Of a stretch of 64,000 bases of DNA, positions 1 through 13,060 are shown piece after piece. The notes under the pieces are model-generated. The model saw only the letters and a program-made list of their open reading frames with translations, searched no databases and was not told the origin of the DNA. Position 1 is the stretch's first letter; the number at the start of each line of letters is the position of its first letter. The DNA is from Cycas panzhihuaensis (taxonomy: Eukaryota > Cycadophyta), in the NCBI GenBank assembly GCA_023213395.1, contig CM041465.1, positions 119,481,741-119,545,740 of the forward strand, given 5' to 3'. A program made the position numbers and the translations under genes.

Positions 1-2629
1 TATTATTACATTAAAAAATAAAACTTGAGTCTTTAAAAGTATGCTAGATCAAAACCTGCTACTTTAGAATATCTGAGCTATCAATATCCATATGAAGTAA
101 AGTCCATCTCCTAGAATACATGGGTTGCTAGCCACTATAATCTCCAATTAATTAGGAACTTCCTTTATGTATGTGAATTAATCAGTGTTAGTAAGAGTAG
201 TTGTAAAGTGATCCCATCCCTTGCTTATATGGGAATGTAAGCAATCTTCAAGTGAAAAATATACAAATGGTAAGAGTAGCTTCTAAAAGTATATCCTACT
301 TCTTGCTAAATAAGACTATCACTTCTTGGACATCTAATGGCTAGAAATACAATAGGCTCTATGGCCTTATATTTGCCTCAATGGGCCAAAAAAACTAGTA
401 ATAAAAATTAATACATGACTTAAATGGATAGATGTGACTTAAATTGTTACATGAATGATCTCTCTCATATAATAAAGCTCAAAATTCAATGGGTTCTTAA
501 GAGCCAAAAAATTAAAGTTTGGTACATGTTATCCCCCGTATTTGGGGTATATTACATTAGAAAATAGTATGGAACCTTAAGAATTGCATGTAAATACCTA
601 AAGAGGCTGAGAAAATAAAGAAATATGAAGATTTGATGAAAACTTTAAACTTTAAGCTAAAAAATTTGCACTAAAACAACTCCAAAAATCATCAAGTAAC
701 CTGCCAATAGAAAGATCTCTCTATTATGAGTTCAATACAATATATGGGACTAAAAAAGGAGCACCCTAGCTCAAGATATTATTAAAATTGTGAGGGATAC
801 TCAATAAAAGCTAAAAATAGGGGACTAGCCCCTTTCACTAGCTAACTACTAGTCGGGTAACATCTCCATATGACTAGGGGCTATGCGAGTAAGGGGCTAG
901 GTGAACTTGAAAAGGTTATACAATCTAATTTTAGCTAATTTTAAATATACAAAAAAATATTAACCATAAAAAATATTGACGTCTGCCAAATTAAAATATG
1001 TCAAAAAATTGAAATCTTTAATAAAAGAAGATTAACCTTAAAATATTTAGGGTTCTGCCATTTCTTTGATCTATGTGGCCATATGAATATTATAAGACGT
1101 TGCCATTATAATAGGGCTGCCATGGTTAGTACAAGATGTAGAGACAAGTAGATTGTTGGTGCCACCAATGAAGAGAGAGCATGTAGATATAAATAACCAG
1201 AGATAGATGAAGCAACTAAAGATGTAGTATTTGCATTATGATGTAGATCTAGCCATGGTTTCACTCACAAGTAGATGTAAAAAATGATTAAAGACCTTAA
1301 GAAATCACTTCACATTCAATTAAAGGGCACTCAGAGAAAGGGACATCTATAAAGGTGCAAGTCCAGATTCACAGTCCTATACACATTATTCACTAGGCTC
1401 ATTAAGTAGATGAAAGAACAACCGAAAAGACCATCTAAAATGCCCCTATTGCCTATTAAATGATTCATCTACGTGAGAGCACAAAGCAACATAATGATAC
1501 TAATAGGATCCACTAGCTATTGAATATATTACATTACTTGTTTCAGAACCTTCTTCTGAATAACCATTCTTGCATTTCCATAAAATTTATGCCTCACATA
1601 CCCTAGGCTATGAAAACCCTTCATCACTAAAAGATCAGTCGATTTTATTGATACAGATAATACAAATGATGAAGCACCTACATCTGATAGCCCAAAAAAT
1701 AGTAGAGTGCCCTACATCTAAAAGGCCCACATCTTGATATGAAAGTTAGCCTATATGGATCGACAATAAGCTAAGAAGGACTAGCCAAAGCAAATTGTAA
1801 ATTTTACCTCTTATAAACAGTGTTAGTAATCCTCTAGTTAAGGCTATTGGCAATAAATAGAGCCTAGCTCAAGTGTAGATTTTCCATAAAGAACATATAG
1901 TCATGAGGAACATCTTCAATTTATTGCTATGCAAAACTTTAAACAATAGGATGCTCCCATGTTAAGGACTGAGGTATCTCATGGAGTTGGCCAATATCAT
2001 AGAGAGGACATGAAACAACACCAAGTACCAACAAATCTGGCAACCCTCTCTCTCTCTCTCTTTTTTTTTCATTCATAAAATATAGGCCAAATATTGAAGG
2101 GCATACATAATTTTTTTTTATTTTTATTTTTACATGAAAGTAATACAAACACATCCTCATAGAAAACTATAAAATTTTCAAAATATGGAGTCATTTTTGA
2201 CTTTCAGATAGCCAAGAAAAGGCTCACTCAATTGTTGTTAACAACTCCATTGCAATCTGCCCACTGGCATACAAAGAGATTACTTCACACCAACTGTATA
2301 TGCACATAAAACTCCTCCTTGTTGAAAGTAGACACACTGATTCTATAGGGTGATCAAGCCTATATAAATAGCTAATTTGCAACAACTTCAAAACACCTTC
2401 AATAGCCTCAAAAAATATAAACAATAAAACTTTTAATAACTCTTAATAACCTCTTAATAATATCAAAGCACAACCCCTTGAAATGACTGATCATTGACAA
2501 AAATAGCCCCAAATACCTTTAAAAGTAGGTCATAATATATGTGCAATATATGTTCCTAAAAAGAATAACAAGAATGAAGGATAACATGTACTAAAGGTTT
2601 ACAATAATGCCCTTAAGGATTAAACCTTG
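1..2629. other. Unassigned AT-rich sequence
   Basis: No coding similarity could be recognised on either strand. Open frames are short and unlike known retroelement proteins. The stretch is probably decayed transposon DNA like the rest of the window, but nothing in it proves this. A short GC-richer patch near 825-900 holds inverted copies of the words CTAG and GGGGCTAG and has no recognisable function. Confidence 0.5.
2045..2061. repeat. (CT)n microsatellite
   Basis: A short run of about eight CT units is followed by a T tract. It is a simple sequence repeat with no evident gene context. Confidence 0.9.
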
Positions 2630-2642
2630 GGCTCTAATACCA
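2630..2642 (-). other. Possible Met-tRNA primer-binding site (reverse complement)
   Basis: The plus strand reads GGCTCTAATACCA, one change from the reverse complement of the usual initiator-Met primer site TGGTATCAGAGCC. This would put the 5' LTR of a minus-strand LTR element to the right, starting at 2,643 as TATTAAAATT (TG changed to TA) and perhaps ending near 2,946. No matching left LTR or coding region was found, so this may be an isolated remnant or chance. Confidence 0.35.
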
Positions 2643-2649
2643 TATTAAA

Positions 2650-3994
2650 ATTAGAAATGCAATATACATAATATATAATGGTGAGTAAAAGATAAAATAA
2701 TAGAGTACAAAAAAGATGAAGTATGTACATATATAAATACCATATATGGAAAATTGGCTAAACCTCAAATAAGAGAAAATAAAAGAGTGCATACTTATAG
2801 TACATGCTCACCATTGGTGAGAGAACCTCATTGGTCAACTTAGAGGTGGCACACATCTCTAGGTGGCCTACAACCTCTAATATAAAAATATAAATAAATA
2901 GAGAGAGAAATTACATACAGGTAATTTATGTAATTAGGTATTACACCTATCATTAGATATGTCATATATATTTAGTTTATACTCATGATGGAATGTGCAA
3001 CTAGTTCATACTCATCATAGAGTGTTCACCCCTCATGAGAATGTGATGGGGACTACTATACTTAAGCTTTTTAATAAGTGGATTTTCATAACTATAGTTT
3101 ATTCTCATTATAGAGATAGTAATGCCCCTAAGTATAGGTCTCGGGGGAGCAACAAGTTTATACTTATTAGAGAATATTGATACCTACAACTTATAATGAC
3201 ATGGCTATGAGCGATAGTGATGGAGGATATGAGATATAAGCAAGCTAAATTTTACATTTTAACTATGTGGGATGTATTAGATAGAAATTGAAGATAATTG
3301 AGATAATAAAGATAAGGCAGTAGCTAAAAGGGGTGTAGGTGGTTAGAGTATATTTAATAAATATGTATGAGATAGTATATTATAATTTGTGAATTGTAGA
3401 ACAAAATAATGGAACCATAATAAAATTATAGAGCATCACCTATGGCACCTATGATAATTATGTACTTAGGTATATTATTAGTTACTCAAGGGATGAAAAA
3501 ACTCCAATGCTAGCTAGGACATTTCTCAATTAGCCATGGATAATCCAAGTGGTAGTGAATGGCCTTATGTTTCCCCAGCTCCTCCTATTAGTGTGAATAT
3601 CCAATGCCATGTGAGAAAGGGGTAGTTACTTAGAGATAAATTAATGAATATAGAGATAGTGTCTAAATCAATCTACAAGGATATGTCTTAGAAAGGATAG
3701 TTTAGATTTGATTATAAAACCATAAAGGGAGTGGGCTCCATGGTTTGATTTTCTCACTAGGACTACACATTCTAAAACTAATCAATTTGAACCTCTTAGA
3801 ATACTGGACAAGTTTCAATCATAACTAAAGCCACAATAGGTCCACACAACTAGATTTGAAGATCCTGGATGATGTACATGACTCAATCCAAACTACATAA
3901 TTGTAAGTGGAGACAACATCGACACATGACTTGCCCTAGATACCAAGATGTAAAAGTCTATATACATATGTATAATTCTTATTTTTATTTAGCT

Positions 3995-4040
<46 letters not shown>

Positions 4041-5630
4041 GTTTTTTTTTTCTTTTAGGAGGGCATTACTCCATATGATGATTTAGATGAGGGTCACAAT
4101 GAACTAAGCATTATTAAATCTATTTTTTGGATGATGCACTTCATTTGGCCTCATACTTTCCCTAATGTCTAAGTTGACTACAAATGACACGCAATGTTCA
4201 TCAAGATATGGTGGGTATTGGGAGTAGCTAGTTTTGAAAGGTATGATAGTGATTAGCATACCAATGGGGCATTAAACATTATAAACTTATAATGAGAGTA
4301 TTCTTTGGTGAATTGTGGGCAGTGAATAGACTGAGACCAAGTCTTTTAAGGATGAATTGTGGCTAGTGAAAGGTACATTTGATTAGGATGTCTTTGGGTA
4401 TTTAGAGGATGAGGGACATTAATCAACAATCCTTAGGGTAGGAACCAAAATAGGCTTAGGAAACTTATTACAACAAAGATTATGTAATGCACACAAATAA
4501 GGGGTGTAAATAGAGTGGTGGCAATGTAAAACTAAGATTATTCATGGATGTGTGAGAATCGATACTAGCTCAATCATAAAGAGAATCAACTTGGAAAGGA
4601 AGGAATGTTACCAACTCTTAGATACAAGTTTAATAGGAAAGAAGATAATCTTAAATAAGGTAAATTAACCAAAAAGGTACATGATTATTGACCAATAAGA
4701 ATGTGAACTTATTTAAGATGTAACTCAATTAGATAATGAGGAATGCAATGTAGATGGAGAAGGTAGCTCTCTAAATCCACGATTATGCACCATCTTGCTA
4801 AACAAAGCTTGGGTGAAAGAGGTTTTAGCAAGGCTAAAAGGAAAAGGAGGAAACAAAAAGAAATGATATACACTTTTTTTTATCTTTTTGTGAATTTATG
4901 ATTTTTAGGAATTTTAAATGGATTGATATGTACACATAGTTTATACTCAAATTTTGAGTAAGAGAAGCTCTAAAGAGGAGAATAAAAATATGTAAGAAAT
5001 AAGAGTGACATCTCTAAAACTGGGAGAGAGTAACTGGAAATTAATAAGTATCCCATCCCTAAGAGTTTGGGGTTAGTTTATTTATCTAGTAACTGAGACC
5101 ACTTGAAAAAACAATCAACACTAATCCCTTAGGAATGTAAATCTAAATTGCATCAACCCCTTAGAGGAAGATTTATATATAACCTAACAAACATGTATAA
5201 AAAGGTATTTATTATTATTGGTTGATCCCAATTGACTAATATTTATACTGTGCTTCTTAAAGGAAGGATAACTACTCATCAAACATATTAGAGAACCTAT
5301 TTGGTAAGCGAACAATCCCCTGACACATGTTAGATTCTCCCTTGACTATTTCCAAGTGTAGGAGGCTTTTATGAACCTATACCTAGCCAAGGCCCTCCTT
5401 GGCTCTTAATTCTCATAAAGATTTTTCTTTTAGGTACCTTCTTCCATTCTTAAGTTTATAACACATGAATCTATCTCATTGCTAATTTCTATTTCAAAGC
5501 TTCCATCATCTCATACCCATAGAAGGATATGAGGATCTCATACCCCCAAGCATGGGGCTTGGGCAAGGGGTAGGGGGGGATGTAGTTTAAGCTCATTATA
5601 GAGCATATATAGTTTAACCTCATTTTAGAT
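2650..5630. other. Unassigned AT-rich sequence
   Basis: No convincing protein similarity was found. The part between about 3,530 and 5,200 has stretches that read as short plus-strand peptides broken by stops, but no motif was recognised. This region may contain the 3' noncoding part and LTR of Tat-C, whose integrase ends near 5,640 on the minus strand. No LTR boundary could be placed. Confidence 0.45.
4001..4036. repeat. (CT)18 microsatellite
   Basis: A perfect dinucleotide run of 36 bases is followed by a T-rich stretch. It causes a serine/leucine-repeat open frame that is not a gene. Confidence 0.95.
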
Positions 5631-5639
5631 TTGAAATCA

Positions 5640-6270
5640 CTTGGCCCTTTTAAGTATAATACTTTTTGCAAGTACTACAAATTAATAAATTTTTAAAATT
5701 TAAGACCTTTGAGGGTGGCTAGGTAGTAAGCTCCATTGTTTAAATCTTTAATCACTAAGTAGGGACTAACCCACTTAGGATTGAACCTATAGTATTTATC
5801 ATGGACATATTCTAGCTTAAACACTTTCTTACCTACATAGAACTTACTACACCTAAGATACTTGTCATGAGTTGCTTGGGTTATACTTTTAGAAGCTAAG
5901 TTTTTCTAATATACCTCAAGTTGAGCCTCATCTATCTTTTCAAGTTCTAATAACCTAGTCTACCTTAACTATTCTTTGTTAATGAAATGTTTGAGTGAGA
6001 TTTAGAGGGAGGGAATCTCTACCTCCAAAGGAATAATAACTTTGGTACCATAGACTAAAGAAAATAGGGTCATCCTCATTACATTTTATATAGAAGTATG
6101 GTATACCCATAAGGCAGGAAAAAGTTGGATATACCAATCTAAATGGCAAGTAGCCATTGTTTTAGCCAAAATCTAAGCTAATATTTTGTTAAAGACTTCA
6201 ATCTAGATATTAGCTTATGGGTAGCATGAGGATGAATGTAACAATGCAATAAAGATCCTACAAGGTATGG
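5640..6270 (-). pseudogene. Tat-C integrase, C-terminal part
   Basis: The minus strand aligns by eye, base for base over long stretches, with the integrase 3' half of Tat-A (plus positions 21,040-21,600). Matching features are a conserved stretch ending in NNGAYYLATLKGLKF (Tat-A: NGAYRIATLEGLEF) and, upstream, the segment for the catalytic-core end and the linker. Many stops and small indels break the frame. It is the left-most recognised piece of an old Tat-like element whose integrase is interrupted twice: by an unidentified insert (about 6,271-8,489) and by Gyp-B. The right limit is where similarity to Tat-A fades. Confidence 0.75.
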
Positions 6271-8489
6271 TTAAGTAATTGGTATGTATTACCATTTTAT
6301 TGTTTTATTTGTTTAGATAATTCTGGCATATAGTACTTGAGAATATCTTTGAGTTTAATTTATAATCAAAAGATTATAACAAGATTTATGTGATATGATA
6401 ATTTAGCCCTCAACTTATGGCATTAGAATACCTATAGGGCCAAGGTTGAATATGAAATGAGTTAATTGGATATAACACCATGCCAATAGGTCATAGAACT
6501 ACCTACTATAATAAGCTAATGTTGGTGATTTTGATATAACCATTCCTATTTTTTTGGGAAAATAAAACCAAGGTTTCTAATATAGAGATAAAGTAACTAA
6601 CCCTTTTTAGCATGGCTTAGTTAAGTGTTATGGTTATACTTGGAGAAAAAGCCAACCCTTCTAAATTAAAAAGTACATTAGTTCTAAATCCTTTAACCAT
6701 TTATTAGTATAAGGGTTTATGGTTCCTAATTAAATATTTTCAACTTCTTGACTATAATCTTTATTGAGTAGTTAATCTCACCATCTCAATTTGTCTTTAA
6801 CATGTTTTAGCACTTATCTCAATTAGTGACAAGCCTAATATCATATATATAGGAGCAAATTATACCTATAACAATAATACCTATGCCTCTTTCATGAGTT
6901 CCATGACATTTTTGCTTGTTCCTACATAGACTTGTTTATCATCAACCCTAGTACTAAGTTACATAATGTTGTCACTTGACCATACACATAAAGGATGAAG
7001 TCTAAAAACTAATACGTAGTTAAGGTTATCCTTGTTATATACCATACAAATTCCCTTGCATGGGGGAAAGTAATATGGCATGAGGCTCAAGGGATGTGAT
7101 TACTTTATTATGGTTTATGCACTAATAATTGAGTTTGTGAGCATGTGAAATAAAGAGACTTGGAACCAAAGGGGAGATAAAATGAAAGGGTAATATAATT
7201 ACAAGGATAGGAGTTGTTGAGAGGAGATATATATGGTTGTAGAGAAGAGGAGGCAAGGAGAGCAGTGATAGAGGTGACTCATTTAGCTCCTATATAGGCT
7301 ATTATATACCTGATGGACTAACTCATGAGGGTACCTCAAGCATCTTGCATAATCCTCAAGGTTGTGGCTCCATAGTCATGCATTTCCATGGCTCAATTAT
7401 TGGGTAAGCCACATATTATTAACATGGCATAATGTTCTTATAAGACATCCATTAAGGTTATATTCAAGCATAACCTTACATCTATTAAACAGAAAGAGTT
7501 TGAAGGAAATGTATCCTCTTCTCTTAGTTAATATTATTTTCACTAGTAGTGATCTAGTTTGGATAGATGAGTACAAATTTGAATTTGTATATATTTGATT
7601 TTTATAGTTTATAAGTAGTTGTATTTTATATTCTTTCGTGTTCTTAACTTTCATGTTCTTAACATGGCATTTTATATGAATGCTACAAATATGGTTTGTG
7701 AAATAGTAAAAATTATACTAAGGCCTTCAATGTGGTATTTATTTTAGCTCATGATGCACTTCTTATTAATTGGGGTTTTATACTTCCATGCTTTAGATAA
7801 GGGATCTGCTAAATAATGAATTGCCAATATAATTGGCATCTATATATGATAGTTAAAAATACCTCATATTTATATAAGCCTTTTGTTTTGAGATGACATT
7901 CAACTAAAAATGTTTGGTGACTAATTATAGTTCAAGTTTTAAAAAGGCCTACTTATTTCATCTTTTATATGCTTAAGATATGACATAGCATAATTTTAAG
8001 AACAAGTTTTCCTACATAGTGAAGCTATAATAGAACATAATACAACAAGTAACATCCATTGATGAAACAAGCATGCATACCTTTCTTCTATAAAATGTAC
8101 ATTTGATACACTCATATTACAATTGTTGGGTAATATTACTTATTATTTGGGTGCATGTATGCATGTGTAGTAGCTCTGCAATATGTATGTTATGACTATT
8201 AGTATGATGAGGATTATTGACCTAGCAAACATCCTTGGGAATGGTAATAACCTGATGAGCACATTTTTAGTCTCTCTAATATTGGCTTTTCTTAGATCAA
8301 GTTAGCTATCCCATAAATTATTATATATTAAGGGTTAATACAACTTTAACTACATGTAATGATAAGGTGGGCTATTACAATTATCATTAATTCCTCTAAT
8401 AATGGGATTTAGTTAGGACAAACTAACTATATTTTGATTTGACTATGGTTACTAGCTAGTAGGTATGTCACAATGATATCCTATGATTG
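6271..8489. other. Unidentified insert within Tat-C integrase
   Basis: The flanks on both sides align with adjacent parts of Tat-A integrase (around 21,590-21,640), so about 2.2 kb has been added here. It has no recognisable coding motif. A TATA-like stretch near 7,292 (CTCCTATATAGGC) and the length would suit a solo LTR of a long-LTR element. Clean TG/CA ends and a matching target duplication were not found, so class and orientation are unknown. Confidence 0.5.
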
Positions 8490-8866
8490 ATATGGAACTT
8501 GTTGTATAACTCATTAATGTGGGTGTTATAAAATAGGGTTATATTGTCTATGAAGATGATGTCGGGGATCTCAAATCTACAAATAATGTATTAGAATATG
8601 AAAGTGGAAATCACCTTCTTAATTATAGTGCTTAACAAAATAGACTCACTCCATCTTATGATATACTCTATGGTGGTTAGGATGAACTTACGACTACTAG
8701 ATGATGGAAGATATATTTTTTCAATGAGGTCAAAAATCCATTGGAAAAATAATCACTATGAGAGGATGAATCTCAATGAAGTGGTAGACTAATGAGTCAA
8801 GGAGGAGCACACTTGGTGCCTCTTATATTTTTGTATATAAATATGCACATCTTTAAATAGAGTAGG
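8490..8866 (-). pseudogene. Tat-C integrase, core part
   Basis: The minus strand aligns with Tat-A integrase (plus positions about 21,640-21,975), including the segment leading into the first catalytic Asp. On the plus strand 'caatgaggtc' followed by 'ccattg' is shared by both. The frame is destroyed by stops. Similarity stops exactly at CTAGT, where Gyp-B is inserted, and resumes at 31,255 on the far side of Gyp-B. Confidence 0.8.
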
Positions 8867-8871
8867 CTAGT
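8867..8871. repeat. Target-site duplication of Gyp-B, left copy
   Basis: CTAGT lies directly before the LTR start TGTTATAT at 8,872. The same five bases follow the right LTR end at 31,255-31,259. In Tat-A the uninterrupted homologous site reads CCAGT followed by AATAACCC. The right flank here reads AATACCCC after the duplication, confirming the insertion point. Confidence 0.9.
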
Positions 8872-9287
8872 TGTTATATAACTCATCTTGCTAAGTTATA
8901 TAAAGCATTAACAAGTAAAAATATATCACAAGGTTAAATGATAAGGTTAGTTATGAAACTATATGTGTTGGCCACTAAGCTATCTAATGAAATATAAGGT
9001 TGCTAAGCTATGAAATAAAATGTAAGGTTGCTTAGGCCACTAATAGGATTACTTAGTAAAGACTCACTTTATCTATTTAAGGGTCGTGAATTGTAGAAGA
9101 TGGTTAACTTGATATTTTCTCTTTTTGTAAGAATTATACTATAATACTCTCTTTTGGTGATAAATTAATGCTCTTGTGCTTTTGAGTCCCTTTTAGTAAT
9201 CTATTTGTCATTGTTGGTTAGATAAAGTAATTATGAATTTCTATTTTTTGCCATTTTGAAGAAAGCTTGTTAAGAAGAAACATCCCA
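8872..9287 (+). repeat. Gyp-B 5' LTR
   Basis: It starts TGTTATAT after the target duplication and ends CATCCCA, two bases before a Met-type primer site. Its last 260 bases (from about 9,028) match 31,000-31,254 closely, and that second copy ends AACCCA. Length is 416 bp. Confidence 0.85.
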
Positions 9288-9289
9288 AG

Positions 9290-9301
9290 TGGTATCAAAG
9301 T
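9290..9301 (+). other. Gyp-B primer-binding site (initiator Met tRNA type)
   Basis: TGGTATCAAAGT follows the LTR end after a two-base spacer. It resembles TGGTATCAGAGC, the common plant initiator-Met tRNA primer site, with G changed to A. Confidence 0.8.
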
Positions 9302-10497
9302 GAGGCCTAATAACCTATGCAATAGCTAGAAGTAAGAGAAAAAAGAGACTCTTTTTCTCCCCTTAGTAACTCTCATAAACCCTCTCTTTAATTTTGATTT
9401 CTGTTGTTTTAGTTCTATTAAAGAGTAAATAACACTGCTTGGTAGCTACCCTTTCCATTCCATCCCACTCCTCTTTGAGTTCTTAGATAGATAACTCTAC
9501 ATGGTAGCTATCTTCCAAAAGTAGAGACCCTATTATAAGGGTCTTGAAATATCATGAAGGATCTTTTATTTTAGAGTAAGCGTACTGTGGTTTTTCTACC
9601 CTTACGTGAAAGACTTCAGTTAACTTCATTGAACCAAGCCTTAGATAGAACTTATATATAGAATTAAGTCTTTGTATACCTTTAGGTATATAGGAGGTCC
9701 CCTTATAAGATTCCCCTTTCTTGCCTAGAATAGGTAACCCTTTGGTTGTTTGTCCTCTTGTTACATGGGTTAGTAGTTAGCACCTGGAAGTTACTTTGTA
9801 CAAGTACTTCTACATAGTTGTAGACCTTATATAGATAGTCATTCCTTTATAGGTAGTGCCCTAAGATATTGGGACAAGCTACAAAATTGATAGAGAAGTT
9901 TATCATAGGGATCATATATCTAAGTAATCGCAATATTAGAGTTTGGTAGTTATTATTTGATTTGAAAGCACTCTTGCATAGTTTGTTACTTTGCTGCTAT
10001 TCATTTATTCTTGATACCACAACCCTAGAAAGAGAAGGTGATAACTTTATTAATACTTACTAGAATCTAAATTAACCATTATAATTGATGGTAAAAAAAA
10101 AAAAACACTACTAAAATTCATACATCTTATTTTGATTAGCATGTCATACTAATCATCTTATACTAGGTTAGTTTCTATAGTCAATTTTAAGGTTAGTAGC
10201 ACCTGGGTTATCAGTGGGCCATGTCACTCAAATTTCATCCATAAAACTCACCTACCTTATTTTGATGAATTTTTTGCACTCATTCAAGTGGGTTAGGTGT
10301 CATTCTTATGTAAAATTTAGGGTCAATAAGTTATAGACACCCTACAAATCCTCCCTTTCCCCTCCCCTTCTTTTTCCTATCTATCTTTATAATATCTCCC
10401 TATTTCTTAAATCTTGTTCTCTCTTACTCTTTCCTATTTCATATATTTCTATTTCTTTCTACTTATACCTTTTCTTTAAACCCTTTTTACATTCGTC
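9302..10497 (+). other. Gyp-B untranslated leader
   Basis: About 1.2 kb lies between the primer site and the gag start, with no coding similarity. It holds pyrimidine-rich stretches and an A-run near 10,093. The length could include a further small insertion, but no boundaries or duplications were seen. Confidence 0.5.
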
Positions 10498-11690
10498 ATG
10501 GCTCCCTAAAGTCAAAGTGACAAAATTTTGGCACTCAAGAATTAGGTGACCAACTTTTAGTAGGAATTCAAATAAGAAATAACCATTATGCATGAGAAAG
10601 TTAAAGAAGAAATAGCTACTATACATCAAGATATTAAATTAGATATGTCAACGCTTATATCTAGGTCAGATATGAAAAATATATTGTAGCAGATAATGCT
10701 TATCTCTACTAATCTACTAATCCCATTAACTTTGCTCAGCCCCACAATACATCAAATGATAACTCTGCCTCCATGTCAGTAGTAACTATTTCACTATAAG
10801 ATCATAATCCCTGCATTTGATCTTAACCCCAACAAGGATAGTACATGAAGGTAGATTAGTAAATTAGAGTTATGCTTTACCCTCAACTCGATGACAATCA
10901 ATGATTAACTTATATTTGCATCTATCCATTTAGATAAAAAGGTGTATTGTTAGTTCTAATGATGAAAATGGGAATACCCTTCTAGTCAATCTTGGGCCCA
11001 TTTCTCTACCGGCTTCTTCACGTAATATGAGGATACCTGGAACTAATCCTTCTTTACCTAGGTAATATGGTTAAAATAAGTATTATCTATTGAAGTGTAC
11101 ATAGATAAGTTTTAATCTTTACATAATCGAGTTGATTAATAACTCAATAAATAAATAAAGATAGATACATATGTATCCATGCTTAAAGAGTGCATCTAAA
11201 TGCATCTTAAGATTGCGGAATTCACCTTAGAAAGGCCCACTCCATTTAAACAAGATTCCACTTGGTTTCAATGATCATGGACAAGCTAATTATCAATGGG
11301 ATACCATCTGGTCTCAAAGATTACACCTAATAGACTACCAACAATCATGGCCATAACTAGAAGACCCTCAATCTTTATCTACTAAGTACCATTCAGAGGA
11401 ACCATGATTAAAATTCATTCACATCACTTTAGTAGAGGCACAATACAGTTAGGAAGCTAGTCTCTGTATATAATACTTAGAAAAGTAGACCCTTAGTTAT
11501 GGTAGAGTTTGTAAAGCCAAGAAGATGATGTTTATAATCAACCCTAACTTATCTCTAGAAGATGATCCTAATTCTGATCATGAATATAATAAAGACCCCC
11601 AAGATCTCCCTACTAAAGAGCTACCCCTTCATCCTAAACTTGAAGTTTCTTTATCTATTGTAACCTAGACCTTATATCCTAAGCCACTTT
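10498..11690 (+). pseudogene. Gyp-B gag remnant
   Basis: From the ATG at 10,498 the frame reads as a polar, helix-prone gag N-terminus in which nearly every expected glutamine is a stop: TAA in the fourth codon, then TAG or TAA in several later Gln-like positions over 25 codons. Farther on, frames shift repeatedly. Around 11,520-11,640 an acidic, proline-rich segment leads into the protease. No CCHC knuckle could be recognised. The gag assignment rests on position between primer site and protease and on this N-terminal pattern. Confidence 0.55.
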
Positions 11691-12300
11691 ATGTTAAAGG
11701 AATATTTCAGAAAACCCCCATCACCATTCTAATCGATGGTGGTGTATCAGTAAACTTCATTGACATATCCATCACCAAACAATCTAATCTTTATATAGAA
11801 CCCAAGATGGGCTTCATCTATTCCCTACCTAGTCATCACACTCTTCATTACATAAGGATGACTGAAAACCTCACTATTCATATTAGCTCTTATATCCTAG
11901 TCTCTAATTTTTATACTTTGTCCATAGATGGGTAAGATATAATTCTTGGTGTATAGTGGCTCTAAATATTAAGAATCTATAACACCAACAATACACCTAT
12001 AGCCCCATTCATCATGTTCAAAGTTCATATAAGCTACTCACATAAACTCTATAGGATGCAATCCCCCCCAAACAAAATGATCTCACCTACTAGAATGCAT
12101 AGATAACTCAATTGCAATGTGGGGTACATTATCTGTCTCAATAATATCTAGGCTCTTATAGTTATTCACCCTAATATCTAGCAAGTATTAGATCAATACC
12201 AGTTAGTATATGCCTCACTACCCACTAGCCCCCCACCTGACTAATGCTATTATCATACTATTGAGTTACTAGTTCACATGACTCCATCAGTCTTCAACCA
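11691..12300 (+). pseudogene. Gyp-B protease (retropepsin)
   Basis: The aspartic protease active-site region is readable as ITILIDGGVSVNFID near 11,730. Plant gypsy elements usually have D-[ST/G]-G followed by NFI here. A second conserved segment (FYTLSIDG then DIILGV) lies near 11,910-11,950, and the linker to RT, containing LDQYQLVYASLP, near 12,185. Its normal role is cutting the Gag-Pol polyprotein. Stops interrupt the frame, for example within the ILGVQWL-like segment where Gln is TAG. Confidence 0.75.
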
Positions 12301-13060
12301 TATAGGAATTCATATTTAAAAATAATGAAGTTGAAAAAATCACTAAGGAATTAATGGACATTAGCATTATTTAACCTAAGAAGAGCCTATATACTATACT
12401 CATCATGTTAATTCATTAAAAGGATGGCTTATTTTGACTTTATATCAACTATCATAAGTTAAGCAAAATAACCATAAAAAATAACTTTCTTATGCCATAG
12501 ACTAACGACATGTTAGATTAGATCCATGGTAATGAGGTCTTTATCAATCTTGATCTATAGTTAGGATATTGCTAGGTCCCCATCCTATCAAAAGATAAAC
12601 ACAAAAATGGCCTTTCAAACTCACCATGGCCATTTCAAGTTTCAAGTCATGTCATTTGGCTTGTGTAATGCTCCAACTACCTTGTAGACCCTAATGAATA
12701 AAATATTCTCTCCATACTTACAAAAAATTGTCATGATGTTTTTTGATGATATCCTTATCTATAGCTCAAACATACCTGCTCATATATCTCATTTGGAAAT
12801 AATTCTCCAAATCTTCATTGAGAATGAGTTATATGCTAAATTCTCTAAATACGTGTTTGGAAAAAATGAATTATAATACCTTGGCCATATTATATCATCT
12901 ATAAGGGTTCAGGTAGATCATAATAAAATTTTAGTCATCACCAATTAGCCAACCCCCAAAACCCTTACCTAATTGCGATCCTTCTTAGGACTTACTAGAT
13001 TCTATTGATAGTTCTTCTAAAATTATTCTACCTTGACCACCCCTTTAACCCACTTGCTTA
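12300..13060 (+). pseudogene. Gyp-B reverse transcriptase
   Basis: Successive RT blocks can be read: YHKLSKITIKNN, then the INLDL block followed by GYC*V (usually GYHQV), KMAFQTHHGHFKFQVMSFGL, NAPTTL*TLMN, and the catalytic block MMFFDDILIYS at 12,733-12,765. The FFDD Asp pair is intact. Stops at Gln positions (GYHQV and TFQTLMN) are TAG, as CAG decay predicts. The role is minus- and plus-strand DNA synthesis from the element RNA. Confidence 0.85.

Noticed and set aside
6263-8465. AGGTA as target duplication for the unidentified insert
   Set aside because: The insert would begin TGG but end GT rather than CA, and the alignment to Tat-A does not place the break there.
8124-9287. LTR start at 8,124 (TGTTGGGTAAT)
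   Set aside because: The sequence between 8,490 and 8,866 aligns with Tat-C integrase, and TG at 8,872 has a matching CTAGT duplication.
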